Below are positions 46,855 to 57,424 of a DNA stretch of 64,000 bases, piece after piece. The position numbers were made by a program, and so were the translations under genes. Numbering within the stretch: position 1 is the first letter of the stretch; the number at the start of each line of letters is the position of its first letter. Source of the stretch: Scylla paramamosain (lineage: Eukaryota > Arthropoda > Malacostraca > Decapoda > Portunidae); contig NW_026973717.1 in NCBI RefSeq assembly GCF_035594125.1, forward strand, positions 552,001 to 616,000, given 5' to 3'. Below the pieces are notes generated by a model. That model was not told the DNA's origin. It ran no database searches and was given only the letters and a program-made list of their open reading frames with translations.

Positions 46855-47642
46855 ATTTCCTCCTTTCCGAATTTAGGAGGGGTGCAGGTAGGACTTACAG
46901 CTCCATCAACACGTTACGGTCGGCCATCTCGGCAGTGGCAAGTATCAATGGCCAGCCGGCAGGACAACATCCCTTAGCTACAAGGTTTATGAAAGCAGTC
47001 TTTCAGGTGAGACCGTCCTTACCCCGCTACGGTACGACCTGGGATCCTCACTTGATCTTGGATCACATCATAGGTCTTGGGCCCGATAAAGATTTGTCCT
47101 TGATTCAGTTATCAAGGAAGCTAACAATCCTTATGTTGCTCCTCTCTGGTCAACGCGGTCAGACTTTACATATGTTAGACATTAGGAACATGACTGTTTC
47201 GGACAGTCGGGTCTCTTTTAGGATTGGTGATCCGCTAAAAACTTCTAGGCCAGGTACACACTTGTCAGAATTGGTTTTCGTAGCCTATCCCCCAGACAGG
47301 AGGTTATGTGTTGTCACCTCAACGATGAGCTATCTAGAACGCACAAACAACATGCGGGGTTCGCTCACGGGTTTCTTTCTCACAACAAGACCTCCAGTCA
47401 AACTGGCTTCACGGGACACATTACGTCGCTGGACGAAAGATGTCATGCGAGCTGCTGGCATTAGTCTTGGCATTTTTTCACCTCATTCTACCAGGTCGGC
47501 GTCAGCCAGTAAGGCGGCCCTGCGGCTCCCTTTGTCGACAATTATCTCTACTATTGGCTGGACCAGAGAATCTACATTCACGAAGTACTACAGGAAGCCC
47601 ATAATTGATGCTGGTGAATTTTCCAGAACTGTACTCTCATAA
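46536..47642 (+). CDS. DIRS ORF3: tyrosine recombinase
   Basis: 368 residues overlapping ORF2 by 319 bp in another frame, as usual in DIRS1-like elements. The N-terminal ~45 residues are Ser-rich. A core-binding domain (about 60-135) follows, with SWRESTRVQYGSHIKKWLSF and YSSINTLRSAISAV. The catalytic domain has R207 in LLLSGQRGQTLHMLD, the H-x-x-R pair H317 and R320 in SPHSTRSASASKAAL, the GWTRESTF turn and the nucleophile Y351 or Y352 in FTKYYRKP. The R...HxxR...Y set is complete, so it should be able to resolve and integrate a circular cDNA. ATG 46536 is the first in frame; poly(A)-signal-like AATAAAA lies at about 47721. Confidence 0.95.
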   Translation: MADSSMVPDSPPLAYGTSCASPPSSSRAATKSNSHTSSVSSVDLDSDGIIRESYQSRGLSPEVAGFLLHSWRESTRVQYGSHIKKWLSFCFGRKIDLFQPSSADLLDFLLSEFRRGAGRTYSSINTLRSAISAVASINGQPAGQHPLATRFMKAVFQVRPSLPRYGTTWDPHLILDHIIGLGPDKDLSLIQLSRKLTILMLLLSGQRGQTLHMLDIRNMTVSDSRVSFRIGDPLKTSRPGTHLSELVFVAYPPDRRLCVVTSTMSYLERTNNMRGSLTGFFLTTRPPVKLASRDTLRRWTKDVMRAAGISLGIFSPHSTRSASASKAALRLPLSTIISTIGWTRESTFTKYYRKPIIDAGEFSRTVLS

Positions 47643-47802
47643 CTTGTAGTTCTTCACGCGCATTATTGTTGTAAGCCGTGCTGTTGTTGTACTTGTTTGG
47701 GTTTGTTACTGAATATTGGGTAATAAAAGGCTGTTCATGCTTCCACATTATTGTTCTTTAGCCTTTGAGTGGCTTGATAGGTTTGAGGAACCACTCTAAA
47801 GT

Positions 47803-47933
47803 TCTCGTTGACTACCGGTGACGTCAGTTAAATAGTCGTGAAGTGAAATTGGGAGATTAAACGAATATTTACCAAGTATGATGTTTGATCGTAATTTCAC
47901 GAACATTTAACTGCGTCACTGAGGTAGTAAACG
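47803..47933 (+). repeat. DIRS internal complementary region (ICR)
   Basis: 47803-47849 is the reverse complement of the left terminus (43326-43372). 47851-47933 is the reverse complement of the right terminal 83 bp (48052-48134), with few mismatches (for example ATATTTACC against ATACTTACC). The ICR thus encodes the junction CTCCCAATTTCAC of a circular form. Confidence 0.93.
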
Positions 47934-48021
47934 CCCTCCCTCCCTTCCCTAGTCTCTTGTAGCTCAGTTGTAGCTACAACTTGAATATTCTGGCTGCTTC
48001 CTCAAACCTATTCTCTGAAGG

Positions 48022-48138
48022 ACTGACGTGGAGCTGGTGAAGCGGGCATCTCGTTTACTACCTCAGTGACGCAGTTAAATGTTCGTGAAATTACGATCAA
48101 ACATCATACTTGGTAAGTATTCGTTTAATCTCCCAATT
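48022..48138 (+). repeat. DIRS right inverted terminal repeat
   Basis: Inverse of the left terminus plus a terminal extension of about 40 bp (ATTACGATCAAACATCATAC onward). It ends CTCCCA followed by ATT (48136-48138), the same triplet that opens the left end. Confidence 0.9.
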
Positions 48139-48251
48139 CTTGTTCGTTATCGTTGTCATGTTGTTCATCTTCTGTTTTTACTTATATTTTCTTTGTTATC
48201 GTCTTTGTCATTTTATTATGCATTTGCTTCTATTTCTTGTTTCTTTTTACC

Positions 48252-48254
<3 letters not shown>

Positions 48255-48335
<81 letters not shown>
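48255..48335. repeat. (TC)n microsatellite
   Basis: About 81 bp of pure TC. Confidence 0.97.
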
Positions 48336-48338
<3 letters not shown>

Positions 48339-48589
48339 ATAATAATAAAAAAGAAAGCTAAAAACAAGGACAGGCCAAACTAGGCCAAACTGATTTATTT
48401 ATGTATTAAATCCATTTTCACCTGAATTATTGTCTCCAAGTGTCAATTACTAAGACTCTTCTTCCTCCTCCTGCTGCTGCTGCTATTATTGTTGCCGTTC
48501 TTGCACACCGGTACACACGCGCCAGTCTTTATGTAAGAACTCATCCTTCCCTTCAGTTACCTTCCCTTCAGCAGATAGAATCCTTCTCT

Positions 48590-49010
48590 TTAAGACGGCC
48601 CCGGGCAGACAGCTCGGTGGGCGGCTTTCATGGTCCTCGGAGGGGCGGGAGTGGATACTTTTCTTAGGGCGAGACGACTGACAATACCTGATGACGCTGA
48701 TGACTGGTTTTGTGGGCGTTGTGAAGGCGAGGACGGGGCTGATGACTATCTGCTACTTGCTGCCGTGCGTCTTGCCACACTGACTTTGGTGAGCTGATGA
48801 GGCTGTTCTCTGGCTTACGTGCGCTCAACTTGACCGCCTTCCTTGCTTCCAGGGCTTTGCTTTTTAAGTCAGCTTTGGGAAGTGTCCCCGCCGGTAGGGT
48901 AGTGACGCAGAGCTACTCCTCGTTGGGCAGCGCGGCAAAGCGGCCACTTTTATGTGAATGTGTGGAGAAGAGTCAGGAGATGGTGATGCAGGCCCTTCGT
49001 TAAGCATCGT
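48590..49010 (+). other. GC-rich patch, possible host promoter and first exon
   Basis: A local GC-rich island in AT-rich surroundings. A GC box (GAGGGGCGGGA, about 48640-48650) precedes two candidate coding stretches. One runs from ATG 48630, contains DDADDWFCGRCEGEDGADDY and reaches a good donor TTG|GTGAGC at 48788. The other, from ATG 48797 to 49003, encodes 68 residues starting MRLFSGLRALNLTAFLASRA, rich in Arg/Leu/Ser/Ala with no acid until about residue 54. That is what a mitochondrial targeting presequence looks like. Neither matches a family I can name and no downstream exon is seen. This is the only non-mobile coding candidate in the window. Confidence 0.25.
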
Positions 49011-49214
49011 TAGGCATCGTTAGGCTTCCTTTCCTTCACTTCTTGTAAGAGTGCAGCGAGTCACCGTCAGTGGCTGTGATGCAGGTGTCGTCCTCAGTGA
49101 AGAAAACGTTACATTGCAATTTCTTTCCTTTCTTTTTTCTTTCGTGACGTCAATGTAACGTTCAACTATAACCTAAGAGTAATCAACCATCAAACCAATA
49201 CTTCCGTTTTTTTG

Positions 49215-49216
<2 letters not shown>

Positions 49217-49266
<50 letters not shown>

Positions 49267-49316
49267 CAGCTATCCAGTTAAACGCGCGCATACACACACA
49301 CACACACACACACACA
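49217..49316. repeat. (AC)n-(AG)n and a second (AC)n
   Basis: AC at 49217-49250, GA to 49266, then AC at about 49296-49316. Bases 49317-49861 hold nothing recognisable beyond a short CCCAGCCC-rich run near 49370. Confidence 0.9.
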
Positions 49317-49861
49317 GAGGGCAGACACATAAACACCACAGTATCCTTGGGGTCCAACCTACCGAGCCCCGCCGAGCCCAGCCCAGCCCCGCCCCGTCTC
49401 TGCCACGGGAACAGTTTCTCCCCGTCAATATTTAGCGTAAATTTCAGGATTTCTAGCTGTTTCTAGACTCGTGTTATATAGCAGTAGGAGAAGGAAGAAA
49501 GGTGAAGGGTAGAGGAAAAGTATGAAGGGGAGGAAAAGTGACTAGGTACCGAGGAAAGGAGGAAAAAAAAAACATTTCGGCTCAATATCATTATTCTTTC
49601 TTTTCTATTAATGGAGTTGGCATTGTTGTGATATTTGATTTATTATTAGAAGACTATAACAAGTAATGATTCATAATAAAATCTAGTCTAGCTGTGATTT
49701 TATTTTTCGAAAAATAAGTACATTTTACTTATCTTTATTTCTCTATTTTCGTATCCAAACGACAGGCTCTTAATATACAGCAGAAGAAACAAGCCTGGGA
49801 GGAAATATGCTGAAATGGAGAGTTGAGGAAGTGGGCCAGACATCAGCTCACGACATTGTTG

Positions 49862-50217
49862 GAACACGCGGTGTTGCCGCTTCTTCCATGTCAAGAGCGT
49901 ATGGCTTGAGATACCGGGTATTTAGCAGTTCTTTTATTTCCGCTTGTAAATAAACAAAAAGTACTTCTTATTCTATTAGCTAAACTAAGACAATAAATGT
50001 GAACAGTCAACAGCACAAGACTCGTATCCTGTTTGCGCGCGAACACGCGGTGTTGCCGCTTCTTCCATGTGAAGAGCGTATGGCTTGAGATACCGGGTAT
50101 TTAGCAGTTCTTTTACTTCCACTTGTAAATAAATAAAATGTACTTATTATTCTATTAGCTAAACTAAGACAACAAATGTGAACAGTCAACAGCACAAAAC
50201 TCCTCTCCAGTTTGCGC
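49862..50217. repeat. 179-bp tandem duplication
   Basis: The unit starting GAACACGCGGTGTTGCCGCT and ending GTTTGCGCGC occurs at 49862 and at 50041, about 94% identical by eye. Both copies carry TTGAGATACCGGGTATTTAG and GTGAACAGTCAACAGCACAA. Confidence 0.92.
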
Positions 50218-50582
50218 GCGCATTTCTCTGCTGTGGCGTGTTTTGTGGCTCCTCGCTGAACACTTCTATCTCTTGACGCTGTGAGTTAGGCTACTTTGAC
50301 GGTGACTTGAACACTACCACACTGTGTGTGTGAGGAAGGTGTGGTGGAGCTGTGAAGTGTGACAGAGGTGGTGGAGGGAAGCAAGCTGTGCGTTACCCTA
50401 CAACCATCACCACCACCGCCGCCATGTCATCTTCGTCTTCTTCCTTCTCTTTATTCTTTTCCTCCTTTCCCTCCGCTGACGTGTGTGTGGTGTTCCTTGA
50501 CCGCCGTCATGAGAAAGAGAATATGCAAGGTAGGTACAGCTCCTACTTGCGCAGGCTTTGACGTCAAAATTTAATGTAATCA

Positions 50583-50584
<2 letters not shown>
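50218..50584. other. Anonymous sequence
   Basis: Moderately GC-rich; a frame with Ser-rich content near 50420-50560 has no recognisable domain. Confidence 0.4.
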
Positions 50585-50613
<29 letters not shown>

Positions 50614-50950
50614 GAAGAAACGGGATCATAACCGAAAACCATATGCATAATATGCTATACTAATTTATTATGTAAGTTGAGTACTCCTCACACATACTCA
50701 ACACACATCTTCAGTACGTACGTATGTATGTTCCTCTCATCATCATTGTGATGTACAGCTTACTGTATATTATGAGAAAGAATAAATAATTGACTGACAG
50801 ACTGACTGACTGACTGACTACTACTACCAGTCTATTAGCATAGGAATAGGAATAAAGTAAAACACTACTACTACTACCAGTCTAATAGCATAGGAATAAA
50901 GTAAAACACTACTACTACTACTACTACCAGTCTAATAGCATAGGAATAAA
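50585..50950. repeat. (GT)n and a ~55-bp minisatellite, three units
   Basis: GT at 50585-50612. From about 50817 the unit (CTA)n-CCAGTCTAATAGCATAGGAA-TAAAGTAAAACA repeats three times with a growing CTA run. Bases 50951-51411 are AT-rich and empty. Confidence 0.9.
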
Positions 50951-51411
50951 GTAAAACAGTGAATAAGTGTAAGATAAGGAAAGTGATTTTTAAAATTGAA
51001 TGGTGTTTAAGTGAATTGTTGATAAGCTTGATTAATAAGAAAGGAATACATGTGAAGTAAGAAACAATAAATTAAGTCATAGTAAGAGTAAATAAAGAAA
51101 CATTATGTAAAAAGTGAAGTGAATGAGTAAAATTTATGTAAAAAAAAAAAAGTAAAATCAAATAAAAAGCAAAAAAAGTTTGCAGCATCACCCGGCGCTT
51201 CTCTTGCTAATCTGGAATGGCGAGGTGGGGATTTCTTGTAAGGGTCATGAGAGCTTCCCAAAGGCGAGGAACACGTGCTGCTGATCTCTTGGTAATGAGA
51301 GGCAGAGGGGGAGGTTGTAGAGGATAGGGTGACGGGGTACCATTGTTCTGGAGTCTTCCTGTGTTACCATTCGGAATACTTGGGAAAATTAAAGAAAAAA
51401 ATACATGACCA

Positions 51412-51454
51412 GAGAGAGAGAGAGAGAGAGAGAGAAATTCATACATTTAGGAAA

Positions 51455-51530
<76 letters not shown>

Positions 51531-51574
51531 TTCAGTCAAATATCTAGAGAGAGAAATTCATACATTTAGGAAAC

Positions 51575-51672
<98 letters not shown>

Positions 51673-51689
51673 TTCAGTCAAATATCTAT

Positions 51690-51722
<33 letters not shown>
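51412..51722. repeat. Duplicated module around long (TC)n arrays, plus (GT)n
   Basis: GAGAGAAATTCATACATTTA-GGAAACATT-(TC)n-CGTTTTCAGTCAAATATCTA occurs twice (about 51430-51547 and 51548-51690), with TC tracts of about 67 and 93 bp. GT follows at about 51695-51722 and TCTG-rich sequence to 51810. Confidence 0.92.
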
Positions 51723-51724
<2 letters not shown>

Positions 51725-52018
51725 AAGGAATGGGGAGGCTCACCGGACAGCCCCGCCCATCTGTCTGTCTCTCTCTCTGTCTGTCTGTCTGTCTGTATGT
51801 CTGTCTGCCTCGTGATCTGCCGGTTCACCTGAATAAACGAGAAAACTTTTTTCATTAACATACCAACTCTAGTATGCGTAAGTCCATGCCACTGAGAGAC
51901 AGACAGATAGACACACGAACAGACAGACAGACAAACGGGCGGACACGCGGCGACCCTGCCTGTCCTTCCCTGCTCAGATAAATGCAGAGAGGGATCGTGT
52001 ATCTCTCACCATCAGCCT

Positions 52019-52110
52019 AGACACGTATTTTGCAACTTTTCCTTGCCATCATGACTGGTTTCAGAGGCCACACAGCAACAGTCGGGTTATCTTGAGTGTT
52101 TTATCCATCG
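52019..52110 (-). mobile_element. MITE-like element fragment, copy 6
   Basis: CTTGCCATCATGACTGGTTT CAGAGGCCACACAGCAAC...TCTTGAGTGTTTTATC matches the reverse-oriented interior of copy 3 (CCATGACTATTTTCAAAGGC...TCAAGAGTGTTTCTC). Confidence 0.55.
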
Positions 52111-52670
52111 CTAATTTTGTTTTATGTAAGAGGGGCTCCAGCCTACGACCAACCACCAAAAAAAAAAAGAAAAGGCCAGATCTTGAAGGAAAGAGCCAAA
52201 GGGATTATCCAGAATTTGAGAATAAATGTCTTGAGACCTCCCTTCTTGAGTTCCAGTCGTAGGAAGGAAGAAATACTATACGTAAGTAGGCAGGGAGTTA
52301 GAGTTCATCAGTAAAAGGGATGAAAATTTGAGACTACTGGTTAACTCTTACATTAGGGAGGTGGACGAGATAGGAGTGAGAGGAAGAAAGTCGTGTGCAG
52401 CGTGGCTACGGGAGGAGGGGAGGCATGCAGTTAGCAAGATCAGAGGAAGAGTTAGCGTGAAAATAGCGTGAAAATAGTGGTAGAAAATGGCAACTTCTTA
52501 AACTTTTTTTTTTTTTTATGTAGGAAGGATACTGGCCAAGGGCAACTAAAATCTAATAAAAAAAAAATGCCCACTGAAATGCCAGTCGCATAAAAGGGTC
52601 AAAGCAGTAGTCAAAAATTGGTGGATAAGTGTCTTGAAACCTCCCTCTACAAAATATAAGAGACAGTGAC
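52111..52670 (+). repeat. Two diverged copies of the GGCCAAGGGCAAC dispersed repeat
   Basis: 52125-52265 has GAGGGGCTCCAGCCTACGAC, an A-run, GGCCAGATCTTGAAGGAAAG and TGTCTTGAGACCTCCCTTCT. 52500-52655 has a T-run, ATGTAGGAAGGATACTGGCC, AAGGGCAAC, an A-run, TGCCCACTGAAATGCCAGTC, AAAGGGTCAAAGCAGTAGTC and TGTCTTGAAACCTCCCTCT. The shared order shows both are one family. Confidence 0.65.
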
Positions 52671-52721
52671 AGAGCAGAGACTTTAGGTGTGATTTTGTTC
52701 TGGGTGATTATTCCTTGAACA

Positions 52722-52867
52722 CACACACACACACACACACACACTATAGAGAAAGACGGTCATACGTGCAGGTATAGTGTAAAAATCAAGATAGTGTGTA
52801 ATAAGGTCAGTGACCGTACGAATGTGCCAATAAAACTATTTGTATTTCTTTATTTTTCTTTAATCTA

Positions 52868-52942
<75 letters not shown>
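52722..52942. repeat. (AC)n and (TC)n microsatellites
   Basis: AC at 52722-52744 and TC at about 52872-52942. Confidence 0.95.
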
Positions 52943-52945
<3 letters not shown>

Positions 52946-53054
52946 CCACGTAAAGGTATAAAATAAATGAATAAAACTAAACCTGGCGTGTTTTCAATCC
53001 CTTTCCTTTGTTACCAGTCAGACAAAGGGATTGGAAGGCAGATGGAGAGAGAGT

Positions 53055-53244
<190 letters not shown>

Positions 53245-53945
53245 ATGTTATTGCATTGGGGAATATATGGGGAGTAAGGTGATAGAATCTTAATGTTAGG
53301 GAATACTTCTTCTGGAGGCATCACCTGTGTGTGTGTGCGTGTGTGTGTGTGTAATCCATCACAGCCTGCGAACACCTCGCTGGCAATACACCGCGCCACA
53401 TCATGCAATAAACAGTTCACCATAAGCACAGCAGTACAAAGTTAGAAGCCTAAGATAAACATTATACCATCAACACTTCAGGATAAACTTACTATTCTAA
53501 ATATTCTAGTGTCAACTTCATACTGCGAACATATTGCTCGATAGCAGGAAATAGTGGACTTGTTTTGCCGTGGCAGCGGGAGCAAAGTGAAACACGGAGG
53601 CTTCTCAACCAAAAGATCGGCCTGACGTCACTGTGTGTATGATGCATTTAAAATATTTCAAACTTTATTAATAGAAAAAAAATGAAATATGTTTAAGATA
53701 TTTACACATGAAGGGTAAACTAAAACTTTTTTCAGGCAATGTATGTATTTGTTTATAATTTCATTCTATTTATGTATTTATTTACTTATTGTATTTGCCT
53801 GTAGCGCTTCTAAGATATTCTATTTTCGAGGTTTGGATGTGTTCCGCTTGTAACAGTGTAAGCCAGATTTATTGTATTATTTTGTACTAATTCTTTTAAG
53901 GAACTTTTGTCATTCTTACTAGGAGAGCACCAACAACAGCAGCAC

Positions 53946-53947
<2 letters not shown>

Positions 53948-54006
<59 letters not shown>

Positions 54007-54125
54007 CAGTTCCTGAAGGTGTACAGTTCCAGTAAATCTTGGTGGCGGGAAGTACTTGTTAAAAAGTTAGAAAAGTAAATAGAAAACCTTGATAGCCAGC
54101 CATTGGAACTACACACCCACGCATC

Positions 54126-54210
<85 letters not shown>

Positions 54211-54253
54211 AACTGCCTCACCACCACCACCACCACCACCACCATCACCACCA
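53948..54253. repeat. (AC)n, (TC)n and (CAC)n
   Basis: AC at 53948-54004, TC at about 54129-54206 and CAC/CAT at 54220-54253. A further CCA run lies at about 54464-54490. Bases 54491-54925 are GC-rich and anonymous. Confidence 0.95.
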
Positions 54254-54927
54254 TGAACTCACCAGCCTTTACAAGACGCAGGTAAACAGGAAATATTCAA
54301 ATTCTTGGCGTAACTTGCACACATGGGACACGAGGAGAGTGTAATAGACGCGCCGGCAACTTACGACTCAAGACGCAACAACATGAATATCAATACGTGA
54401 ATGGGAATCGCATTGAGTTCACTGATTGGTGGCTGCTGCTGCTTCCCCCACCTCGCCTCCCTCCACCACCACCACCACCACCACCACCACTTCTTCCTTT
54501 CATCCTCCTTGTTATTGCAGAGTGTGGCGAGTGTACAGCACATAACGACGCCTTTTATATCTAACTAGACACCAGGACTCGGCAAACGATCCACTTTCTC
54601 GGTTCTTTCAAGGAGTTCACACAATAGCCGCTAGGACCCCCAGCCGCCCGCGACTCCAAGCTTGCACCAGTTACTGCCTCAATCTACATGTATTGCTCCG
54701 CGCCCTTTGTGTTGATCCCCGACGCTGGGCACAACACTCGCTCTCTCTGCTGGTGATAAATAGACCGCACTCACAAGAATTCCCATTTCCATGTAGGAAT
54801 TCTGCCCGGGGCTCAGAGTGACAGCAAAAATGCGAAGCCCACCCGTCCATCCCGCCCCGCCAGACTAACGCTCACGGCTCCCGCTGCTCCCGCATTCCGA
54901 TTCGATGCTGTTTTCTGGGGCCTCTGT

Positions 54928-55430
54928 GTTCTTGCAGCATATCTTTCCTTCCTGGAGAGATTTACTAGACAAAACTACCCGTTTATCGTGTTATCGGGCG
55001 CAAGAATCTTTAATTGCCTTGTAGGATGATCTGTATTTTTGAAGTGCATTCTTGTATCGTTGTTGTGTGCCATTGCATTGTTGCTTTTCTTTCTGTGGAG
55101 ATTCACTGGAGAAAACTGCTCGTCCCTCTTGTTATCAGGCATAAGAATGTTTAATTGTCTTGTATTGTGATCTTTTGAAGCGCTTTGATCTCTTGCAACG
55201 AATGTTCTCTGTTGTTTCGTGGTGTTTGTGTGTTCCTGCAGCGCGTCTTTCCTAGCTTCCTTCCGGGGTTTACTGGACAAAACTGCTCCTACTTGTAGTT
55301 ATTAAGTATAGGAGTCCTTCATTAGGTTAGGTTAGGTTAGGTTAGGTTATTTTGAAGGAATTGTTTTCTCTTAACCATTGTGTTCTTGCGGCGCTTCTTT
55401 CTTCTTTCCTTCCTGTATTTTGTTGACCAC
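54928..55430. repeat. Degenerate ~150-bp tandem array with embedded telomeric repeat
   Basis: TGTTCNTGCAGC...TTTCCT...ACTGGACAAAACTGCTC...GTTATC...AAGAATNTTTAATTG...TTTTGAAG recurs from about 54928, 55063 and 55220, with a partial fourth unit at 55378. In unit 3 the TTAATTG position is replaced by a TTAGG run. The minus-strand open frame across it repeats TRQLNILMPDN and TRQLKILAPDN because of the array, not because of a gene. Confidence 0.75.
55322..55349. repeat. Interstitial (TTAGG)5 telomeric repeat
   Basis: Five perfect TTAGG units plus a partial one. TTAGG is the ancestral arthropod telomere repeat. Confidence 0.92.
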
Positions 55431-55544
55431 AGCACAGCGCAGCACAGCACAGCACAGCACAGCATAATTCCAATAACTAGCATACTCCAACAGATTGTTC
55501 TTACAGTAAATAAATTAGACACAACTAAAACATTAGAAACATGC

Positions 55545-55637
<93 letters not shown>
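55431..55637. repeat. (AGCAC)n pentanucleotide and (AC)n
   Basis: Six or seven CACAG/AGCAC units at 55431-55463; about 89 bp of AC at 55549-55637. Bases 55638-56210 hold no recognised gene. Confidence 0.93.
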
Positions 55638-55639
<2 letters not shown>

Positions 55640-56210
55640 CCTCCTCTGTCTCTCATTTCCACACCTTCATTCCACACCTCAAAATGTAAATAAAACTAAT
55701 TACACGGCAAGATGTTGGAAGGAGTAAAGATCAGAGTAATCACGTTAATTAATCTCACACTGGTGCGCTCGCTGCCGCCTGCTCCCTCCTCCTCTCCCTC
55801 TCTCTTTCTCTTAGTAGTCTTGTTAATTTGATTCCCTGGCACCAACCTCTGCCAACCGCCGCTACATTGACTACTCTACTGCTGTGCGGCGCCAATCTCT
55901 TGCTGCATAGAGGGAGTGGAGGTGCTAATTTACGTTGGCTGCCGCCACTCATGCTTCTCTCTATCCCTGCTTCCCTCACCTCACCGCTCTGCCGTGGAAA
56001 GATTACTACCTGGATTTTGTCTAATACGCGTGTGGGTGGAATGAGGAGTAAGGCACTGTGTTTCTTACTTTACTTGATTTCTTTTCTTTTTTTTTCTCTC
56101 TCTAATTGTAAGCAGTAAGAAGAAATGTTATGTCTAATACCCGTACAGGAAAAGAGAGGTGCGCTGTGTTCCTTGTTTTTACTAGATTATTTAGCTAGTT
56201 ATTGAATGAA

Positions 56211-56485
56211 TGAGTGTTTTTATTTTTATAGCGACAAATAAACAAGATTTCTATATTGTTAACAGAAGGAACACTCTTGAAAACCTGGCTAATAACCTCT
56301 GAATCCTTTGAAAATACTCGTGGTGGAGTGGCAAGGGTTTGAAAAGATTTCTACCTTACTAACTGAAAAAAAATATTCTTGAGAACCCGGCTTACTATCT
56401 GTGCTGAAGTGACACGGGTTTTTGTAGTTCTGATGACAGATTAACAAAATTTCTACATTATTAATAGAAGAAGCACTCTTGACAA
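56211..56485 (+). mobile_element. MITE-like family, copy 7 (rearranged, partly duplicated)
   Basis: Two successive partial interiors: GCGACAAATAAACAAGATTTCT...GAACACTCTTGAAAACCTGG...CCTTTGAAAATACTCGTGG, then GATGACAGATTAACAAAATT...GAAGCACTCTTGACAAC. The last ends in a (CAA)n array. Confidence 0.6.
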
Positions 56486-56788
<303 letters not shown>

Positions 56789-56934
56789 CCCTTTGAGAGG
56801 CGGCGACTCGATCTTGTGCGGACTGTGATTGAGTGAAGTGCGCCAAGTTTAGGGAAGAGGGAAGCATTGAGGGAGGGAGGATGGGGATGAGGAGAGGATG
56901 AAGAGGAGAAATGAATGAGAGTAGCGGGGAACAA

Positions 56935-57180
56935 GATTTAACCTAATGTAACTTAACCTAGCGTATCCTGACGTTCCTTATCTTGAGCCAGCCTAACATT
57001 CTAACCAAACTTAACCCAACCAAACTTAACGTACATAAACTTAACCTAACTTAACCAGAATCAAACCTTTCCCTTCCAAACCTAATCTAGCGTCACCCAA
57101 GTAAAACTAATCTTACGTAACCAACCAATCAACAAGAGGAAAGATTTTTGGTGGAAATAACCAAACTTAACCTAAGATAC
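56935..57180. repeat. Degenerate CCTAA-rich tract
   Basis: AACCTAA, AACTTAACC, TTAACCCAACC and AACTTAACCTAAC-type words fill about 240 bp with irregular spacing, resembling a decayed telomeric array in the opposite sense to the run at 55322. Sequence to 57341 is AT-rich with TTTTA repeats. Confidence 0.6.
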
Positions 57181-57424
57181 AATCAATCTAATATATCACG
57201 AAAGGATTATTATATGTTTATTTATATATTCATTTTATTTTATTTTATTTCATTTTATTTTATTTATTTATTTAATTATTTATTTTTTGAGAGGCGGGGT
57301 AAGACTCAACACGTAACCTTGAGTCTGGCGAGAGAGAGAGAGAACATAAGAACATAAGAAATAAGGGAAGCTGCAAGAAGCGACCAGGCTTACACGTGGC
57401 AGTCCCTGTATGAAACACTCCTAC

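Larger units (their letters stand above)
43326..48138 (+). mobile_element. DIRS1-like tyrosine-recombinase retrotransposon, structurally complete
   Basis: About 4.8 kb. The left terminus (from 43326) and right terminus (to 48138) are inverted repeats of unequal length. They share the block ending GATGCCCGCTTCACCAGCTC (about 43371-43399, inverse at 48022-48050); the right one has about 40 extra terminal bases. Three long open frames overlap in the order gag-like, RT/RNase H/MT, tyrosine recombinase. Between the last ORF and the right terminus lies an internal complementary region (47803-47933) that is the reverse complement of the right end joined to the left end. This is the diagnostic DIRS1 architecture, thought to template completion of a circular DNA that the recombinase inserts without target-site duplication. 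No disabling mutation seen. Confidence 0.95.

Noticed and set aside
47851..48138. A separate small palindromic element next to the DIRS recombinase
   Set aside because: Explained fully as part of the ICR plus the right terminus of the DIRS element.
54975..55280. 101-codon minus-strand frame with internal repeats (TRQLNILMPDN / TRQLKILAPDN)
   Set aside because: The repetition comes from the ~150-bp tandem array, not from a repeat protein; no start context or domain.
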